Shown here: positions 7,618 through 16,546 of the stretch, in pieces
Position numbering within the stretch: the first letter of the stretch is position 1
How the letters are laid out: each line of letters begins with the position of its first letter
Origin: Rhizobium sp. TH2
GTDB lineage: Bacteria > Pseudomonadota > Alphaproteobacteria > Rhizobiales > Rhizobiaceae
DNA: 64,000 bases
Direction of reading: 5' to 3'
Assembly: GCF_024707525.1 (NCBI RefSeq)
Contig: NZ_CP062231.1
Location: 3,472,001-3,536,000, forward strand
The notes under the pieces: generated by a model
What the model was told of the DNA's origin: nothing
The model's input: the letters and a program-made list of their open reading frames with translations, nothing else
The model's database searches: none
Program-made: the position numbers and the translations under genes

Positions 7618-8679
7618 TTATGCCGGCAAACGTGCAGTGCTGTCGCGTGTCATGAGCTGGAAGCCGAGATCGATGACCCGCCTCTCGATGGGCGCGCCAC
7701 CGATCTCGGCGAGCGCCATGGCGATCGCCTGCTTGCCGATTTCATAACGCGGCGTGCGAATGGAGGTGATCGGCGGCCAAGCTGCCGCCATCATCTCGTG
7801 ATCGTTGAAACCGGCAATGCCGACGCGGCCGGGAACGTCGATGCCCGCACGATGGCAGGCGAACAGCACGCCAAGCGCCAGGTCATCATTATTGCAGACG
7901 ATGGCATCAAGTTCGGGCATCCTTTCCAATGCGTCGCTGAAAAGCGCCGATCCCATCGTGACACTCGAGGGTAAGGTCGTGGTTGTTACCAGCCGCTCGT
8001 CGAACAGGCCGGCCTCACGCATCGCCTCGGAATAGCCGGCGAGCCGCCTGCCCGAACGGGGATCCATGCGCGCGCCAATGAAGCCGATATGCCGGCAACC
8101 CTGATCGAGCAGATGCCTGGTCACGACCTTGCCGCCATCGAAATGCGAAAAGCCGATCATCATGTCGATCGGGTCCGGCCCCGTTTCCATGATCTGCACC
8201 ACGGGGCAGCCAGCGGTTTCGAGGAGCTTGCGGGACTCGTCCGATTGGTCGATGCCGGAGACGATCAGCGCCGAGGGATGCTGGCTGAGGAACACCCGCA
8301 GCAGGCGCTCCTCTTCCCGTACCGAATAATGCGTATTGCCGAACTGGATCTGCATCGCGGAATCGCCGAGCCCGTCATGGATGCCGCGCAGCACGTCGGA
8401 GAACACGTTGTTGGTCACGGACGGGATCAGCACACCGATGACATCGGCGCGCACGGACGCCAGCGCGCGGGCATTGGGGTTGAGCACATAGCCGAGATTC
8501 TTGACGGCGGCGTCGATCCGCTCGCGGAGTTCAGGCGACACGCGCGAGGGTTCACGCAGCGCGCGCGACACGGTAATCGGGCCGACGCCGGCAAGATCGG
8601 CGACGTCCGAAAGCGTCGGACGCCCGCTGCCGCGACGCGATCTCGGCTTGGTTTTTGCCCCGTCCGGTCCAGATTTCAT
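7618..8679 (-). CDS. LacI-family repressor, GntR (gluconate) type
   Basis: A 353-residue regulator. The N-terminal helix-turn-helix and hinge read PTLSDVADLAGVGPITVSRA (about residues 20-40), followed by a periplasmic-binding-like effector domain. Several stretches match the E. coli gluconate repressor GntR more closely than other LacI members (IGVLIPSVTNNVFSDVLRGI, NDDLALGVLFACHRAGIDVP, FNDHEM). I placed the start at the ATG at 8679 (AGGAATG upstream), just before the basic tail leading into the HTH. It lies directly upstream of the ABC-gntK operon, same strand, with a LacI palindrome in between, so it most likely represses that operon until gluconate or its phosphate binds. Confidence 0.88.
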   Translation of the reverse strand: MKSGPDGAKTKPRSRRGSGRPTLSDVADLAGVGPITVSRALREPSRVSPELRERIDAAVKNLGYVLNPNARALASVRADVIGVLIPSVTNNVFSDVLRGIHDGLGDSAMQIQFGNTHYSVREEERLLRVFLSQHPSALIVSGIDQSDESRKLLETAGCPVVQIMETGPDPIDMMIGFSHFDGGKVVTRHLLDQGCRHIGFIGARMDPRSGRRLAGYSEAMREAGLFDERLVTTTTLPSSVTMGSALFSDALERMPELDAIVCNNDDLALGVLFACHRAGIDVPGRVGIAGFNDHEMMAAAWPPITSIRTPRYEIGKQAIAMALAEIGGAPIERRVIDLGFQLMTRDSTARLPA

Positions 8680-8807
8680 CGCATTCCTGTCCGCAGCCCA
8701 CACACGAAATGTGAGCCGGCCCCTTTTGCGGATACATATCTCCCGACCCTTCCCGGCGTCAATCTGCGATAAATCGCACCGGTCCAGCGCGCAACGCACA
8801 GCGGATG

Positions 8808-9383
8808 TCAGTCGTCGTGAAGTTTTCGCGCGATCGGCGGACCCACCGAGATGTCATCGAATCGCGCCGAAAAGCCTTCCCGCTCCGGCGAGCAGGCCGT
8901 CACCCCGACCATCGCATCATCGGCCGGGAACGGGCAAAGCCGCGCCATTTGCCATTTGCCGTCGCCGAGATGGAACTGCACCCGCACGGCATCGGCATGC
9001 CGCGTAAGCCGCACGAAAACCGCCGTCGCCGTCGAGGCGGAGTGGAGCGGTATGACCGACCAGTCGGACACGCCACGCGTCACCACGACACTGAAATGCA
9101 TGAGGCCATCGGTGAATTCGATGCCGGTCTTGATCCAGTGCGTCTCATCGATCCTGAGCATCATTCCGGCCTGGTCATAGAGCGCCTGATAGTCGCCCCT
9201 GATCGTCACCGTCGCCGAAAAATCGCCCGCGACGGGCGCCAGCCAGGCATGCCCGTTGTCACGGATGAAACCATAGAAAGTCTCGCGCCAGAAATCGGTC
9301 TTGTCACCCGTCACCAGGGAAAGCGACGCCGCATCACCCTGCCAATGCGGCGGCTCGTTCAGCCATTGAAATTGCTGGGCCAT
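8808..9383 (-). CDS. DUF1349 protein, concanavalin A-like fold
   Basis: A 191-residue soluble protein of the DUF1349 family (YesU-like, beta-sandwich lectin fold). Typical motifs are TDFWRETFYGFIRDNGH, YDQAGMMLRIDETHWIKTGIE and a C-terminal FDDISVGP. No signal peptide is visible. The start at 9383 has GGAGGAG upstream. It begins 13 bases after the enoyl-CoA hydratase stop on the same strand, so it may be the last gene of the valine operon, while 128 bases separate it from the GntR-like gene. The family is often found near sugar genes, so its tie to either neighbour is uncertain. Biochemical role is unknown. Confidence 0.82.
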   Translation of the reverse strand: MAQQFQWLNEPPHWQGDAASLSLVTGDKTDFWRETFYGFIRDNGHAWLAPVAGDFSATVTIRGDYQALYDQAGMMLRIDETHWIKTGIEFTDGLMHFSVVVTRGVSDWSVIPLHSASTATAVFVRLTRHADAVRVQFHLGDGKWQMARLCPFPADDAMVGVTACSPEREGFSARFDDISVGPPIARKLHDD

Positions 9384-9396
9384 TTCTCCTCCGGTA

Positions 9397-10167
9397 CTAG
9401 CGGCCCTTGAAGCTTGGCGGCCGCTTTTCCACGAAGGCTGCCATGCCTTCCTTCTGATCCTCGGTGGCAAACAGCGCGTGGAACACGCGGCGTTCGAACA
9501 GCAGTCCTTCGCGCAATGACACTTCATCGGCCCTGTCCACGGCCTCGCGGGCCGCGACGGTCGACGCCTTGCCATAGGACGCGATGGTCCTGGCCGCTTT
9601 CATGGATTCCTCGATCAGCTTGTCGTTTTCGAAGACGCGCGCGACAAGGCCGCTGCGTTCGGCTTCCTCGGCATCCATCATCCGGCCGGTGAGGATCATG
9701 TCCATCGCCTTGGCGCGGCCGATCAGCCGCGTCAGCCGCTGCGAGCCGCCCATGCCGGGAATGACGCCGAGCTTGATTTCGGGCTGGCCAAACTTCGCCG
9801 ACTTCGAGGCATAGATGATGTCGCACATCATCGCCAATTCGCATCCGCCGCCGAGGGCAAAGCCTGAAACGGCGGCGATCTTCGGCGTGCGCAGGCTGTA
9901 GAACTTTTCCCAGCCGGCGAAGAAATCCTCATGGAACATATCCATGTAAGGCTTGTCAGCCATTTCCTTGATGTCGGCGCCGGCGGCAAATGCCTTCTCG
10001 GTACCCGTCAGCACAAAGCAGCCGACCGTTGGGTCGCGGTCGAGCGGCTTCAGCGTCTCGGCCAGATCGTTCATCACCTTGGAGCTCAGCGCATTGAGCA
10101 CCTCCGGCCGGTTCATCTGGACGAGCACCGCGCCGCCGTCGCGGGTGATAACAAGGGGTTCGCTCAT
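9397..10167 (-). CDS. Enoyl-CoA hydratase
   Basis: A 256-residue crotonase-fold enzyme that hydrates trans-2-enoyl-CoA, here likely methacrylyl-CoA in valine breakdown. The oxyanion-hole motif [11 protein letters not shown] and [22 protein letters not shown] with the catalytic Glu region [19 protein letters not shown] are intact. The ATG at 10167 overlaps the stop of the hydroxyisobutyrate dehydrogenase gene (ATGA), giving translational coupling. It fits step three of the valine pathway in an operon that also encodes the preceding dehydrogenase and the following hydrolase. Confidence 0.93.
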   Translation of the reverse strand: MSEPLVITRDGGAVLVQMNRPEVLNALSSKVMNDLAETLKPLDRDPTVGCFVLTGTEKAFAAGADIKEMADKPYMDMFHEDFFAGWEKFYSLRTPKIAAVSGFALGGGCELAMMCDIIYASKSAKFGQPEIKLGVIPGMGGSQRLTRLIGRAKAMDMILTGRMMDAEEAERSGLVARVFENDKLIEESMKAARTIASYGKASTVAAREAVDRADEVSLREGLLFERRVFHALFATEDQKEGMAAFVEKRPPSFKGR

Positions 10168-11051
10168 GGCTGGTCTCCACGCTTCATTTCACTCAGTCGC
10201 GGCAGCACGGCGGAGAAATCCTTGCCCCTGCCACCATGCTCCACGAAGGCTTGATAGAACGCCGTGGCCGCAGCGCCAAGGGGTGTCGCGGCATTGGTCG
10301 CATCGGCCGCCGCCTGGCTGAGCATCAGATCCTTTAGCATCAGTTCGGCTGCGAAGCCGGGCTTGTAGTCATTGTCGGCGGGGCTTTTCGGGCCGACGCC
10401 GGGCGCCGGGCAGTAGTTGTTGAGCGACCAGCAGAAGCCCGACGACGTCGAGACGACATCGAACATCTTCTGCCGGTCGAGACCGAGTTTGTCGGCCAGT
10501 GAAAAGGCCTCGCAGACGCCGATCATCGAAATGCCGAGGATCATGTTGTTGCAGATTTTCGCCGATTGCCCGGCACCTGCGGCCCCGCAATGCACGGCCT
10601 TCTGGCCCATGATTTCGAATAAGGGTGCGGCGCGCTGGAAGGCCTCATCTTCGCCGCCGGCCATGAAGGTCAACGTACCCGCCGCCGCACCCGTTACGCC
10701 GCCGGAGACAGGCGCATCGACGCTTGCAAGGCCGCTCGCCTTCGCCTTGGCATGGGCATATTGGGCGCTTTCGACATCGACTGTCGAGCAATCGACAAAC
10801 AGCGCACCCTTGGCACCGTAAGAAACGATCTCGTCATAGACATCACGCAGGATCTTGCCGTTCGGCAGCATGGTGATGACGACATCCTGGCCCGACGCAG
10901 CCTCCCTCGCCGAGGCAACACTCGCCACCCCCTCGGCCGTGGTGCCGGCGACGTCATAGCCCGTGACCGCGTGGCCCGCCTTGGCGAGGTTGGCGGCCAT
11001 CGGCCCGCCCATATTGCCCAATCCGAAAAAGCCGATCTTCATTGTATTCAC
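10164..11051 (-). CDS. mmsB: 3-hydroxyisobutyrate dehydrogenase
   Basis: A 295-residue NAD-dependent beta-hydroxyacid dehydrogenase oxidising 3-hydroxyisobutyrate to methylmalonate semialdehyde. The Rossmann motif [20 protein letters not shown] opens the protein; [21 protein letters not shown] is the substrate-binding signature; the catalytic Lys lies in [15 protein letters not shown]. Only three bases separate it from the upstream hydrolase gene, and its stop overlaps the enoyl-CoA hydratase start. No methylmalonate-semialdehyde dehydrogenase (mmsA) is seen in this window, so the pathway must finish elsewhere in the genome. Confidence 0.94.
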   Translation of the reverse strand: MNTMKIGFFGLGNMGGPMAANLAKAGHAVTGYDVAGTTAEGVASVASAREAASGQDVVITMLPNGKILRDVYDEIVSYGAKGALFVDCSTVDVESAQYAHAKAKASGLASVDAPVSGGVTGAAAGTLTFMAGGEDEAFQRAAPLFEIMGQKAVHCGAAGAGQSAKICNNMILGISMIGVCEAFSLADKLGLDRQKMFDVVSTSSGFCWSLNNYCPAPGVGPKSPADNDYKPGFAAELMLKDLMLSQAAADATNAATPLGAAATAFYQAFVEHGGRGKDFSAVLPRLSEMKRGDQP

Positions 11052-11054
11052 TCC

Positions 11055-12092
11055 TCAATTCAAGAAATCCGGGTCGCCGCCCTCGGCCTCGCTCCGCATG
11101 AGGGCGATAAGCTCGGCAGGAACGGCGTCGATGTCCTTGTACCGCCAGGTCGGATTTCGATCCTTGTCGATGACGATCGCGCGGATACCCTCGACGAAAT
11201 CACCATGTTCCAGAACGCGCGAGACAAAACGGTATTCGTTGCGGAGTGCACGCTCCAAGGAACCGGCATCGCGCACGGCCGACAGGATCATGATCGCCGA
11301 CAGCGGCGAGCCTTTTTCGATTGCGTTGAGTGCCTTGAGCGCCCACTCCGAGGCGTCAGCCCGCAACGCGTCCATGATGTCAGGCACCGACGCGCCAGCG
11401 AAGAGCCGATCGACAACCTGCTGATCCCTGGCGAGCGCCGATGGCGGCGGCGCCTCCTCGAACCGGGACAGAGCCGACACATCGCCTTCCGCGACCAGCG
11501 CGGCCTTGGCATCCTCAAGGCGCGCGCGATGCACATAGATATCGGCGAAACCGGCATAGATCGCATCTTCGCCCTTCATCCGCGTGCCGGTCAGGCCGAG
11601 ATATTCACCCATATGGCCGGGTGCCCGCGCCAGCAGGTAGCTTCCGCCGACATCGGTGATCAGGCCGATTGCGCATTCGGGCATGGCGACCATCGAATTG
11701 TCGGTGACGATGCGGTGCGAGCCATGACCCGAAACACCGACGCCACCACCCATGACGATGCCATCCATCACAGCGACATAGGGCTTGGGATAGCGGTCGA
11801 TATAGGCGTTGAGGCGATATTCATCGCGCCAGAAGCTGTTGGCGCTTTCAATGTCGCCTGATTTGGCTGCGTTGTAGATCGACGCAAGATCGCCGCCCGC
11901 GCTGAAGGCCTTCTCGCCCTCGGCGTCGACAAGCACAAGCGCGATGCCAGGGTCCGTCTCCCAGCGTTTCAACGCCGCATACATGCCGTCCACGATCGCC
12001 TGGTTGACCGCGTTGAGCGCCTTCGGTCGCGTCAATGTGATCCGCCCGACACGGCCCTCGACCCGGATGGAAATATCTTCATTCGAATTCAT
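11055..12092 (-). CDS. 3-hydroxyisobutyryl-CoA hydrolase
   Basis: A 345-residue crotonase-superfamily hydrolase that releases 3-hydroxyisobutyrate from CoA. The family marks are AFSAGGDLASIYNAA, YIDRYPKPYVAVMDGIVMGG, and the acidic catalytic region PECAIGLITDVGGSYLLAR; the C-terminal extension (about residues 260-345) distinguishes HIBCH from simple hydratases. I chose the ATG at 12092, which has GAGG upstream; a TTG at 12110 lies within the upstream gene. It begins 7 bases after the acyl-CoA dehydrogenase stop, in valine pathway order. Confidence 0.92.
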   Translation of the reverse strand: MNSNEDISIRVEGRVGRITLTRPKALNAVNQAIVDGMYAALKRWETDPGIALVLVDAEGEKAFSAGGDLASIYNAAKSGDIESANSFWRDEYRLNAYIDRYPKPYVAVMDGIVMGGGVGVSGHGSHRIVTDNSMVAMPECAIGLITDVGGSYLLARAPGHMGEYLGLTGTRMKGEDAIYAGFADIYVHRARLEDAKAALVAEGDVSALSRFEEAPPPSALARDQQVVDRLFAGASVPDIMDALRADASEWALKALNAIEKGSPLSAIMILSAVRDAGSLERALRNEYRFVSRVLEHGDFVEGIRAIVIDKDRNPTWRYKDIDAVPAELIALMRSEAEGGDPDFLN

Positions 12093-12099
12093 GCCGGCC

Positions 12100-13239
12100 T
12101 CAATTCGCAAACATCTGGCGCGCCACGATCACGCGCATGATCTCGTTGGTACCTTCGAGGATCTGGTGGACGCGCAAATCCCGCACGATTTTCTCGATGC
12201 CGTAATCGGCGAGATAACCGTATCCGCCATGCAGTTGCAGCGCGCTATTGGCGACATCGAAGGCGACATCTGTGACGAAACGCTTGGCCATGGCGCAGAA
12301 CTTGGTGGCATCCGACGTCTTGTTGTCGAGCTTCCACGCCGCCTGATGCAGGAAGATGCGCGCCGCCTGCAGTTCGGTCTCCATATCGGCGACCTTGAAC
12401 TGCAGCGCCTGGAAATCGGCGAGCGTGCCGCCGAACGCCTTACGCTCTTTCATGTAGGCGATGGTCTTGTCGAGTGCCGATTGAGCGCCGCCCAGCGCGC
12501 AGGCGGCGATATTCAGCCGCCCGCCATCGAGACCGGCCATGGCATATTTGAAGCCCTGCCCTTCCTCGCCGACGAGATTGTCGAGCGGCACGCCGCAATT
12601 GTCGAACTGCACCTGCGTGGTGGGCTGCGCCTTCCAGCCCATCTTCTTCTCGAAGGCGCCGAAACTCAGGCCCTCGCTCGGGCTCGGCACCACCACGGTC
12701 GAGATGCCCTTGGGGCCATCCACGCCCGTGCGGCACATCACGACATAGAGATCGGAATAATTGCCCCCTGATATGAAGGCCTTGGAGCCGTTGAGAACAT
12801 AGCTGTCATTGGTTTTTGTCGCCTTGGTGCGGAGCGCGGCGGCATCAGAACCGGAACCCGGCTCCGTCAGGCAATAGGAGGCGATGGTCTTCATCGTGCA
12901 CATATCGGGCAGCAGCCGCGCCTTGAGTTCCACCGCGCCATAGCGGTCGATCATCCAGGCGCACATATTGTGGATCGAGACGAACGCCGCCACCGCCGGG
13001 CAGGCCATGGAGAGCGCCTCGAACACCAGAGCCGCATCGAGCCGCTTGAGGCCGGAGCCGCCAACCTCTTCCGAGACATAGATACCGCCAAGGCCGAGCG
13101 CGCCGATATCCTCGAGCAGTGCGCGCGGGATCGTGCCATCTTCTTCCCACTGCCCGGCGAAGGGTGCGATGCGCTCCTGCCCGAAGGCGAAGGCCATGTC
13201 CCAGATCGCCTGCTGTTCCTCGGAACGTTCAAAATCCAT
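12100..13239 (-). CDS. Acyl-CoA dehydrogenase, isobutyryl-CoA dehydrogenase-like
   Basis: A 379-residue FAD flavoenzyme. The acyl-CoA dehydrogenase signatures are present: [19 protein letters not shown] in the middle domain, and [23 protein letters not shown] plus [16 protein letters not shown] at the C-terminus. The start at 13239 (GGGAGAAG upstream) gives the usual family length. With the HIBCH, mmsB and hydratase genes downstream, isobutyryl-CoA from valine is the probable substrate; a short-chain specificity cannot be proven from sequence. It should pass electrons to ETF. Confidence 0.91.
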   Translation of the reverse strand: MDFERSEEQQAIWDMAFAFGQERIAPFAGQWEEDGTIPRALLEDIGALGLGGIYVSEEVGGSGLKRLDAALVFEALSMACPAVAAFVSIHNMCAWMIDRYGAVELKARLLPDMCTMKTIASYCLTEPGSGSDAAALRTKATKTNDSYVLNGSKAFISGGNYSDLYVVMCRTGVDGPKGISTVVVPSPSEGLSFGAFEKKMGWKAQPTTQVQFDNCGVPLDNLVGEEGQGFKYAMAGLDGGRLNIAACALGGAQSALDKTIAYMKERKAFGGTLADFQALQFKVADMETELQAARIFLHQAAWKLDNKTSDATKFCAMAKRFVTDVAFDVANSALQLHGGYGYLADYGIEKIVRDLRVHQILEGTNEIMRVIVARQMFAN

Positions 13240-13299
13240 GCTTCTCTCCCGGTTGCCTCGCGCCTGCCCAATCGGGCCGTCCTCGGCTGGCAATCTCTT

Positions 13300-14949
13300 T
13301 CACGAATGCGGTCCTTTGGCGTCCTCAAGGATCATCGCCGCACCCTTCATCGCGATCATCGATGTCGGCGTATTGGTATTGCCTGAGGTGATCGTCGGCA
13401 TGATGGACGCATCGATCACGCGCAGGCCAGAGAGACCATGCACCCGAAGCCGCTCGTCCACAACGGCAAAGGGATCGCTCGACAAGCCCATCTTGGCCGT
13501 TCCCACGGGATGGAAGATGGTCGTGCCGATATCGCCAGCGGCCTTGGCAAGCGCCGCGTCGTCGTCGCCGACAGCAGGTCCGGGCAGGTATTCCTCCGGC
13601 GATAAGGCTGCCAGAGACTTCTGCTTCATGAGCCGGCGGGTAACCCGGATCGCATCAGCCGCGACCTGCCGATCCTCATCGGTCGTAAGATAGTGCGGTG
13701 CGATCATCGGTGCAGCATCGAGGTCCCGGCTCTTCAGCCTGACCACACCGCGCGAGGTCGGCCTCAGATTGCAGGCACTGACGGTGATCGCCGGAAACCG
13801 GTGCAACGGATCGCCGAACTTGTCGAGCGACAGCGGCTGGACATGGAACTGGATGTTCGGCCGTTCCTGATGCGGATCGGACCGGGTGAATATGCCGAGC
13901 TGCGACGGCGCCATGGTCAGCGGTCCACGCCGGAGCAACGCATATTCGGCGCCCATCAGCCCGCGTTTGAAGAGATTATGATAGGTCTCGTTCAAGGTCT
14001 TCACGCCGCGGACCTTGTAGATTGCCCGCTGCTGCAGATGATCCTGCAGATTGCCACCGACACCCTTAAGTTCATGGACGGTATCGATGCCGAGCGGCGA
14101 CAGCCAATCCGACGGGCCGACGCCCGAGCGTTGCAATATCTGCGTCGAGCCGATCGACCCTGCCGAGAGAATGACTTCTCCTCGCGCGCCGGCCGTCATT
14201 GTCCGCCCGCCCTGACGGAAGCGGATCCCGGTCACGCGCCGGCCGTCAAAAACCAACTGCTCGACCGTCACACCCGTCTCTAACCTGAGATTGGACCGGT
14301 TCAGCACAGGCTTGAGGAATCCCCGCGCCGACGACCAGCGACGGCCCGTCTTCTGGTTCACATGGAAGTAACCCGAGCCCTCATTATTGCCGGTGTTGAA
14401 GTCGGCGCTGCGGGGAATGCCCATCTCTGCTGCCGCTTCCTGCACCGCCGAAAGCACCGGCCAGGACAGGCGTGGCGGCTCGACCCGCCAGCCGCCGCCG
14501 ATGCCGTGATGCTCGCTTTCGCCGAGGAAATGGTCTTCCATTTTGCGGAACACCGGCAGCACGTCGTCCCAGCCCCAGCCAGTCATGCCCAATTGCCGCC
14601 AATGGTCGTAGTCCGCCGCCTGCCCGCGCATGGCGATCATTGCATTGATGGACGACGACCCGCCAATCACCTTGCCCCGGGGATAGGCCAGCGAACGGCC
14701 ATTCAGCCCCGCTTCCGGCTCGGTTCGAAACATCCAGTCGGCGCGCGGATTGCCGATCGCGAAGAGATAACCGACCGGAATGTGGAACCATATCCAGTTG
14801 TCGCGCCCGCCGGCTTCGAGCAGCAGCACGCGATTTCTGGGATCGGCCGAGAGTTGGTTGGCGACGATGCAGCCCGCCGTGCCCGCACCGACGACAATAT
14901 AGTCGTAATCGCCCTCGATCCGCTCAACCACCTTTTCCTCCATGCGCAT
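13300..14949 (-). CDS. GMC-family FAD oxidoreductase (choline/alcohol dehydrogenase-like)
   Basis: A 549-residue flavoprotein with the dinucleotide motif [16 protein letters not shown] at residues 19-34, the GMC signature [20 protein letters not shown] near residue 95, and the C-terminal HPVGTAKMG active-site His region. The start at 14949 has GAGGAGA upstream. Sixty bases separate it from the acyl-CoA dehydrogenase, so it is likely the first gene of that operon. A LysR regulator is divergent. The substrate could be an alcohol feeding the branched-chain acid pathway, such as isobutanol, or an unrelated polyol; BetA itself is not specifically indicated. Confidence 0.88.
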   Translation of the reverse strand: MRMEEKVVERIEGDYDYIVVGAGTAGCIVANQLSADPRNRVLLLEAGGRDNWIWFHIPVGYLFAIGNPRADWMFRTEPEAGLNGRSLAYPRGKVIGGSSSINAMIAMRGQAADYDHWRQLGMTGWGWDDVLPVFRKMEDHFLGESEHHGIGGGWRVEPPRLSWPVLSAVQEAAAEMGIPRSADFNTGNNEGSGYFHVNQKTGRRWSSARGFLKPVLNRSNLRLETGVTVEQLVFDGRRVTGIRFRQGGRTMTAGARGEVILSAGSIGSTQILQRSGVGPSDWLSPLGIDTVHELKGVGGNLQDHLQQRAIYKVRGVKTLNETYHNLFKRGLMGAEYALLRRGPLTMAPSQLGIFTRSDPHQERPNIQFHVQPLSLDKFGDPLHRFPAITVSACNLRPTSRGVVRLKSRDLDAAPMIAPHYLTTDEDRQVAADAIRVTRRLMKQKSLAALSPEEYLPGPAVGDDDAALAKAAGDIGTTIFHPVGTAKMGLSSDPFAVVDERLRVHGLSGLRVIDASIMPTITSGNTNTPTSMIAMKGAAMILEDAKGPHS

Positions 14950-15034
14950 GCTTGTCTCCTCGGCGCAATCGTTCTACCAAACGGGCTTACGAGCAACGCC
15001 GAAATTTGCACATAGCTTGTGCGGAAAGATAGAA

Positions 15035-15937
15035 ATGGATTGGGATGATCTCCGGGTATTCCTGTCGGTTGCGCGGGCGGGCACGGTTTCCGAGGCGTCA
15101 CGTGTGCTGGAAATCGACCATTCCACCGTTTCCCGCCGTCTCACCAACCTCGAATCCCGCATCGGCATCCGCCTGTTCGATCGGGCCGGTCGGCGCCTCC
15201 GGATCAATGCGGCGGGCGAACAATTGATGCGGACCGCCGAGCGGCTGGAATCCGGGTTGCTGTCGGATCTCGCGGTGCTCGAATCGATGCAGGGTTCGCG
15301 GGTCGGCACCGTCCGCATCGGCGTGCCGGAAGGGCTTGGCGTCGGCTATCTCGCTGGGCGGATCGGGGCGCTGGCGGCTGAGTTTCCCGAAATCTCGCTC
15401 GAACTCGTGGCACTACCGCAGAACTATTCGCTGGCCGCCCGCGAGGTGGATATCGCGATTACGCTCGACCGGCCGCAATTCGGCAATATCGCCGTCCGCA
15501 AGTTGACCGACTATGTGCTGCAATTCTTCGGCACGGCGGATTATTTCAAGGCCTTCGGTCGGCCGGCCAGCCTCGAGGACATGGCAGGGCACGCGCTTTG
15601 CGGCTACATCCCCCAGCTTCTCTTCACGCCGCTGCTCGACTACCTCGTCTTCGACGGAGTCCGGCTCAACCCGACGATCCGCAGCACCAGCATCGTCGCC
15701 CAGCTTGAAATGGTGAGAAGCGGCTCGGCGCTCGGCATGCTGCCGGTCTTCATGTGCGCCGACCAGCCCACCCTGCAGCCGATCCTGAAGGCGCACAGTG
15801 TCATGCGCAGCTACTGGCTGACGGTGCACGACGATCTGCGCGGCGTCGAGCGTATCCGGATTATCTCGGAGGCACTGGTTCAGCTTGCGCGGCAGGATCG
15901 GGCGCGGTTTATCCCAGAAGTAGGATCAGCGCCCTAA
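15035..15937 (+). CDS. LysR-family transcriptional regulator
   Basis: A 300-residue regulator. The winged HTH occupies residues 1-60 (MDWDDLRVFLSVARAG, SRVLEIDHSTVSRRLTNLES), followed by the substrate-binding domain. I chose the ATG at 15035 because the HTH begins right there. The 85-base gap to the divergent GMC gene is the expected LysR control region, so it probably activates the GMC and valine operon. The HTH variant with HSTVSRRL is the type often linked to dehydrogenase genes in Rhizobiales. The effector is unknown. Confidence 0.9.
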   Translation: MDWDDLRVFLSVARAGTVSEASRVLEIDHSTVSRRLTNLESRIGIRLFDRAGRRLRINAAGEQLMRTAERLESGLLSDLAVLESMQGSRVGTVRIGVPEGLGVGYLAGRIGALAAEFPEISLELVALPQNYSLAAREVDIAITLDRPQFGNIAVRKLTDYVLQFFGTADYFKAFGRPASLEDMAGHALCGYIPQLLFTPLLDYLVFDGVRLNPTIRSTSIVAQLEMVRSGSALGMLPVFMCADQPTLQPILKAHSVMRSYWLTVHDDLRGVERIRIISEALVQLARQDRARFIPEVGSAP

Positions 15938-15943
15938 TGGGAA

Positions 15944-16462
15944 TTATGCGGCTACCGTGTCCGCGAAAGCCGGATTGATCCGCGCCATCTGCGTACTATG
16001 CGTGAACTGACCGGCTCGGAAATTATCAAAGCGCGCCTCGCCTTCCACGACGAAACCGTGCTTGAGGTAAAGCCTCATCGCCCGCTGATTGTCGGATGCA
16101 ACGGTCAGTTCCATCCTGACGATATTCAGCCAATTGTCCGACAGCTTGAGCATTTCCGATATCAGCGCGTTGCCGACACCGCGTCCCTGGAAATCGGGAT
16201 GTACTGCAATGCCGAAACTCGCGACATGCTTGCGTCGATGCGATGCGCTGGTGATGATGCCGAGATGACCAACCGCCCGACCCTCGATCTCGCAGACGAG
16301 TTCGACACCGTTCGGATCCTTGGCTTTCCAGAAATTCGCCCAGAACTGGCCGTCCCTGAGCGGAATCTGGCCGGTATTGGCGATGACGGATTCGAAGGTG
16401 TAGATCGCGGCAATATCGGCGGCATCAGCCTGCTTGATCGCACGGACGAGAAGATCACTCAA
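15944..16462 (-). CDS. GNAT-family N-acetyltransferase, YhhY-like
   Basis: A 172-residue GNAT protein. The acetyl-CoA-binding motif A is FGIAVHPDFQGRGVGNALIS (Q/RxxGxG/A), followed by RMELTVASDNQRAMRLYLKHGFVVEGEAR. The overall pattern, including SHRRKHVASFGI and DNWLNIVRMELTV, resembles E. coli YhhY. It is convergent with the LysR gene (6 bases apart) and lies downstream of the ABC binding-protein gene on the same strand, behind a strong hairpin, so it may have its own promoter. The acceptor substrate is not predictable. Confidence 0.85.
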   Translation of the reverse strand: MSDLLVRAIKQADAADIAAIYTFESVIANTGQIPLRDGQFWANFWKAKDPNGVELVCEIEGRAVGHLGIITSASHRRKHVASFGIAVHPDFQGRGVGNALISEMLKLSDNWLNIVRMELTVASDNQRAMRLYLKHGFVVEGEARFDNFRAGQFTHSTQMARINPAFADTVAA

Positions 16463-16499
16463 AACCGGCCTCCCTGACGTCTGAACCGATGCGGGGGAT

Positions 16500-16528
16500 G
16501 GGCTGCCCGGGGGTAGATCGGGCAGCCC
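16500..16528 (-). terminator. Strong hairpin after the ABC binding-protein gene
   Basis: GGGCTGCCCG (16500-16509) and CGGGCAGCCC (16519-16528) form a perfect 10-base stem with a 9-base loop, 19 bases downstream of the binding-protein stop. There is no T-run on the minus strand after the stem, so it may terminate weakly or mainly protect the mRNA 3' end. Confidence 0.6.
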
Positions 16529-16546
16529 GTTTCGCCGTGAAGGATT

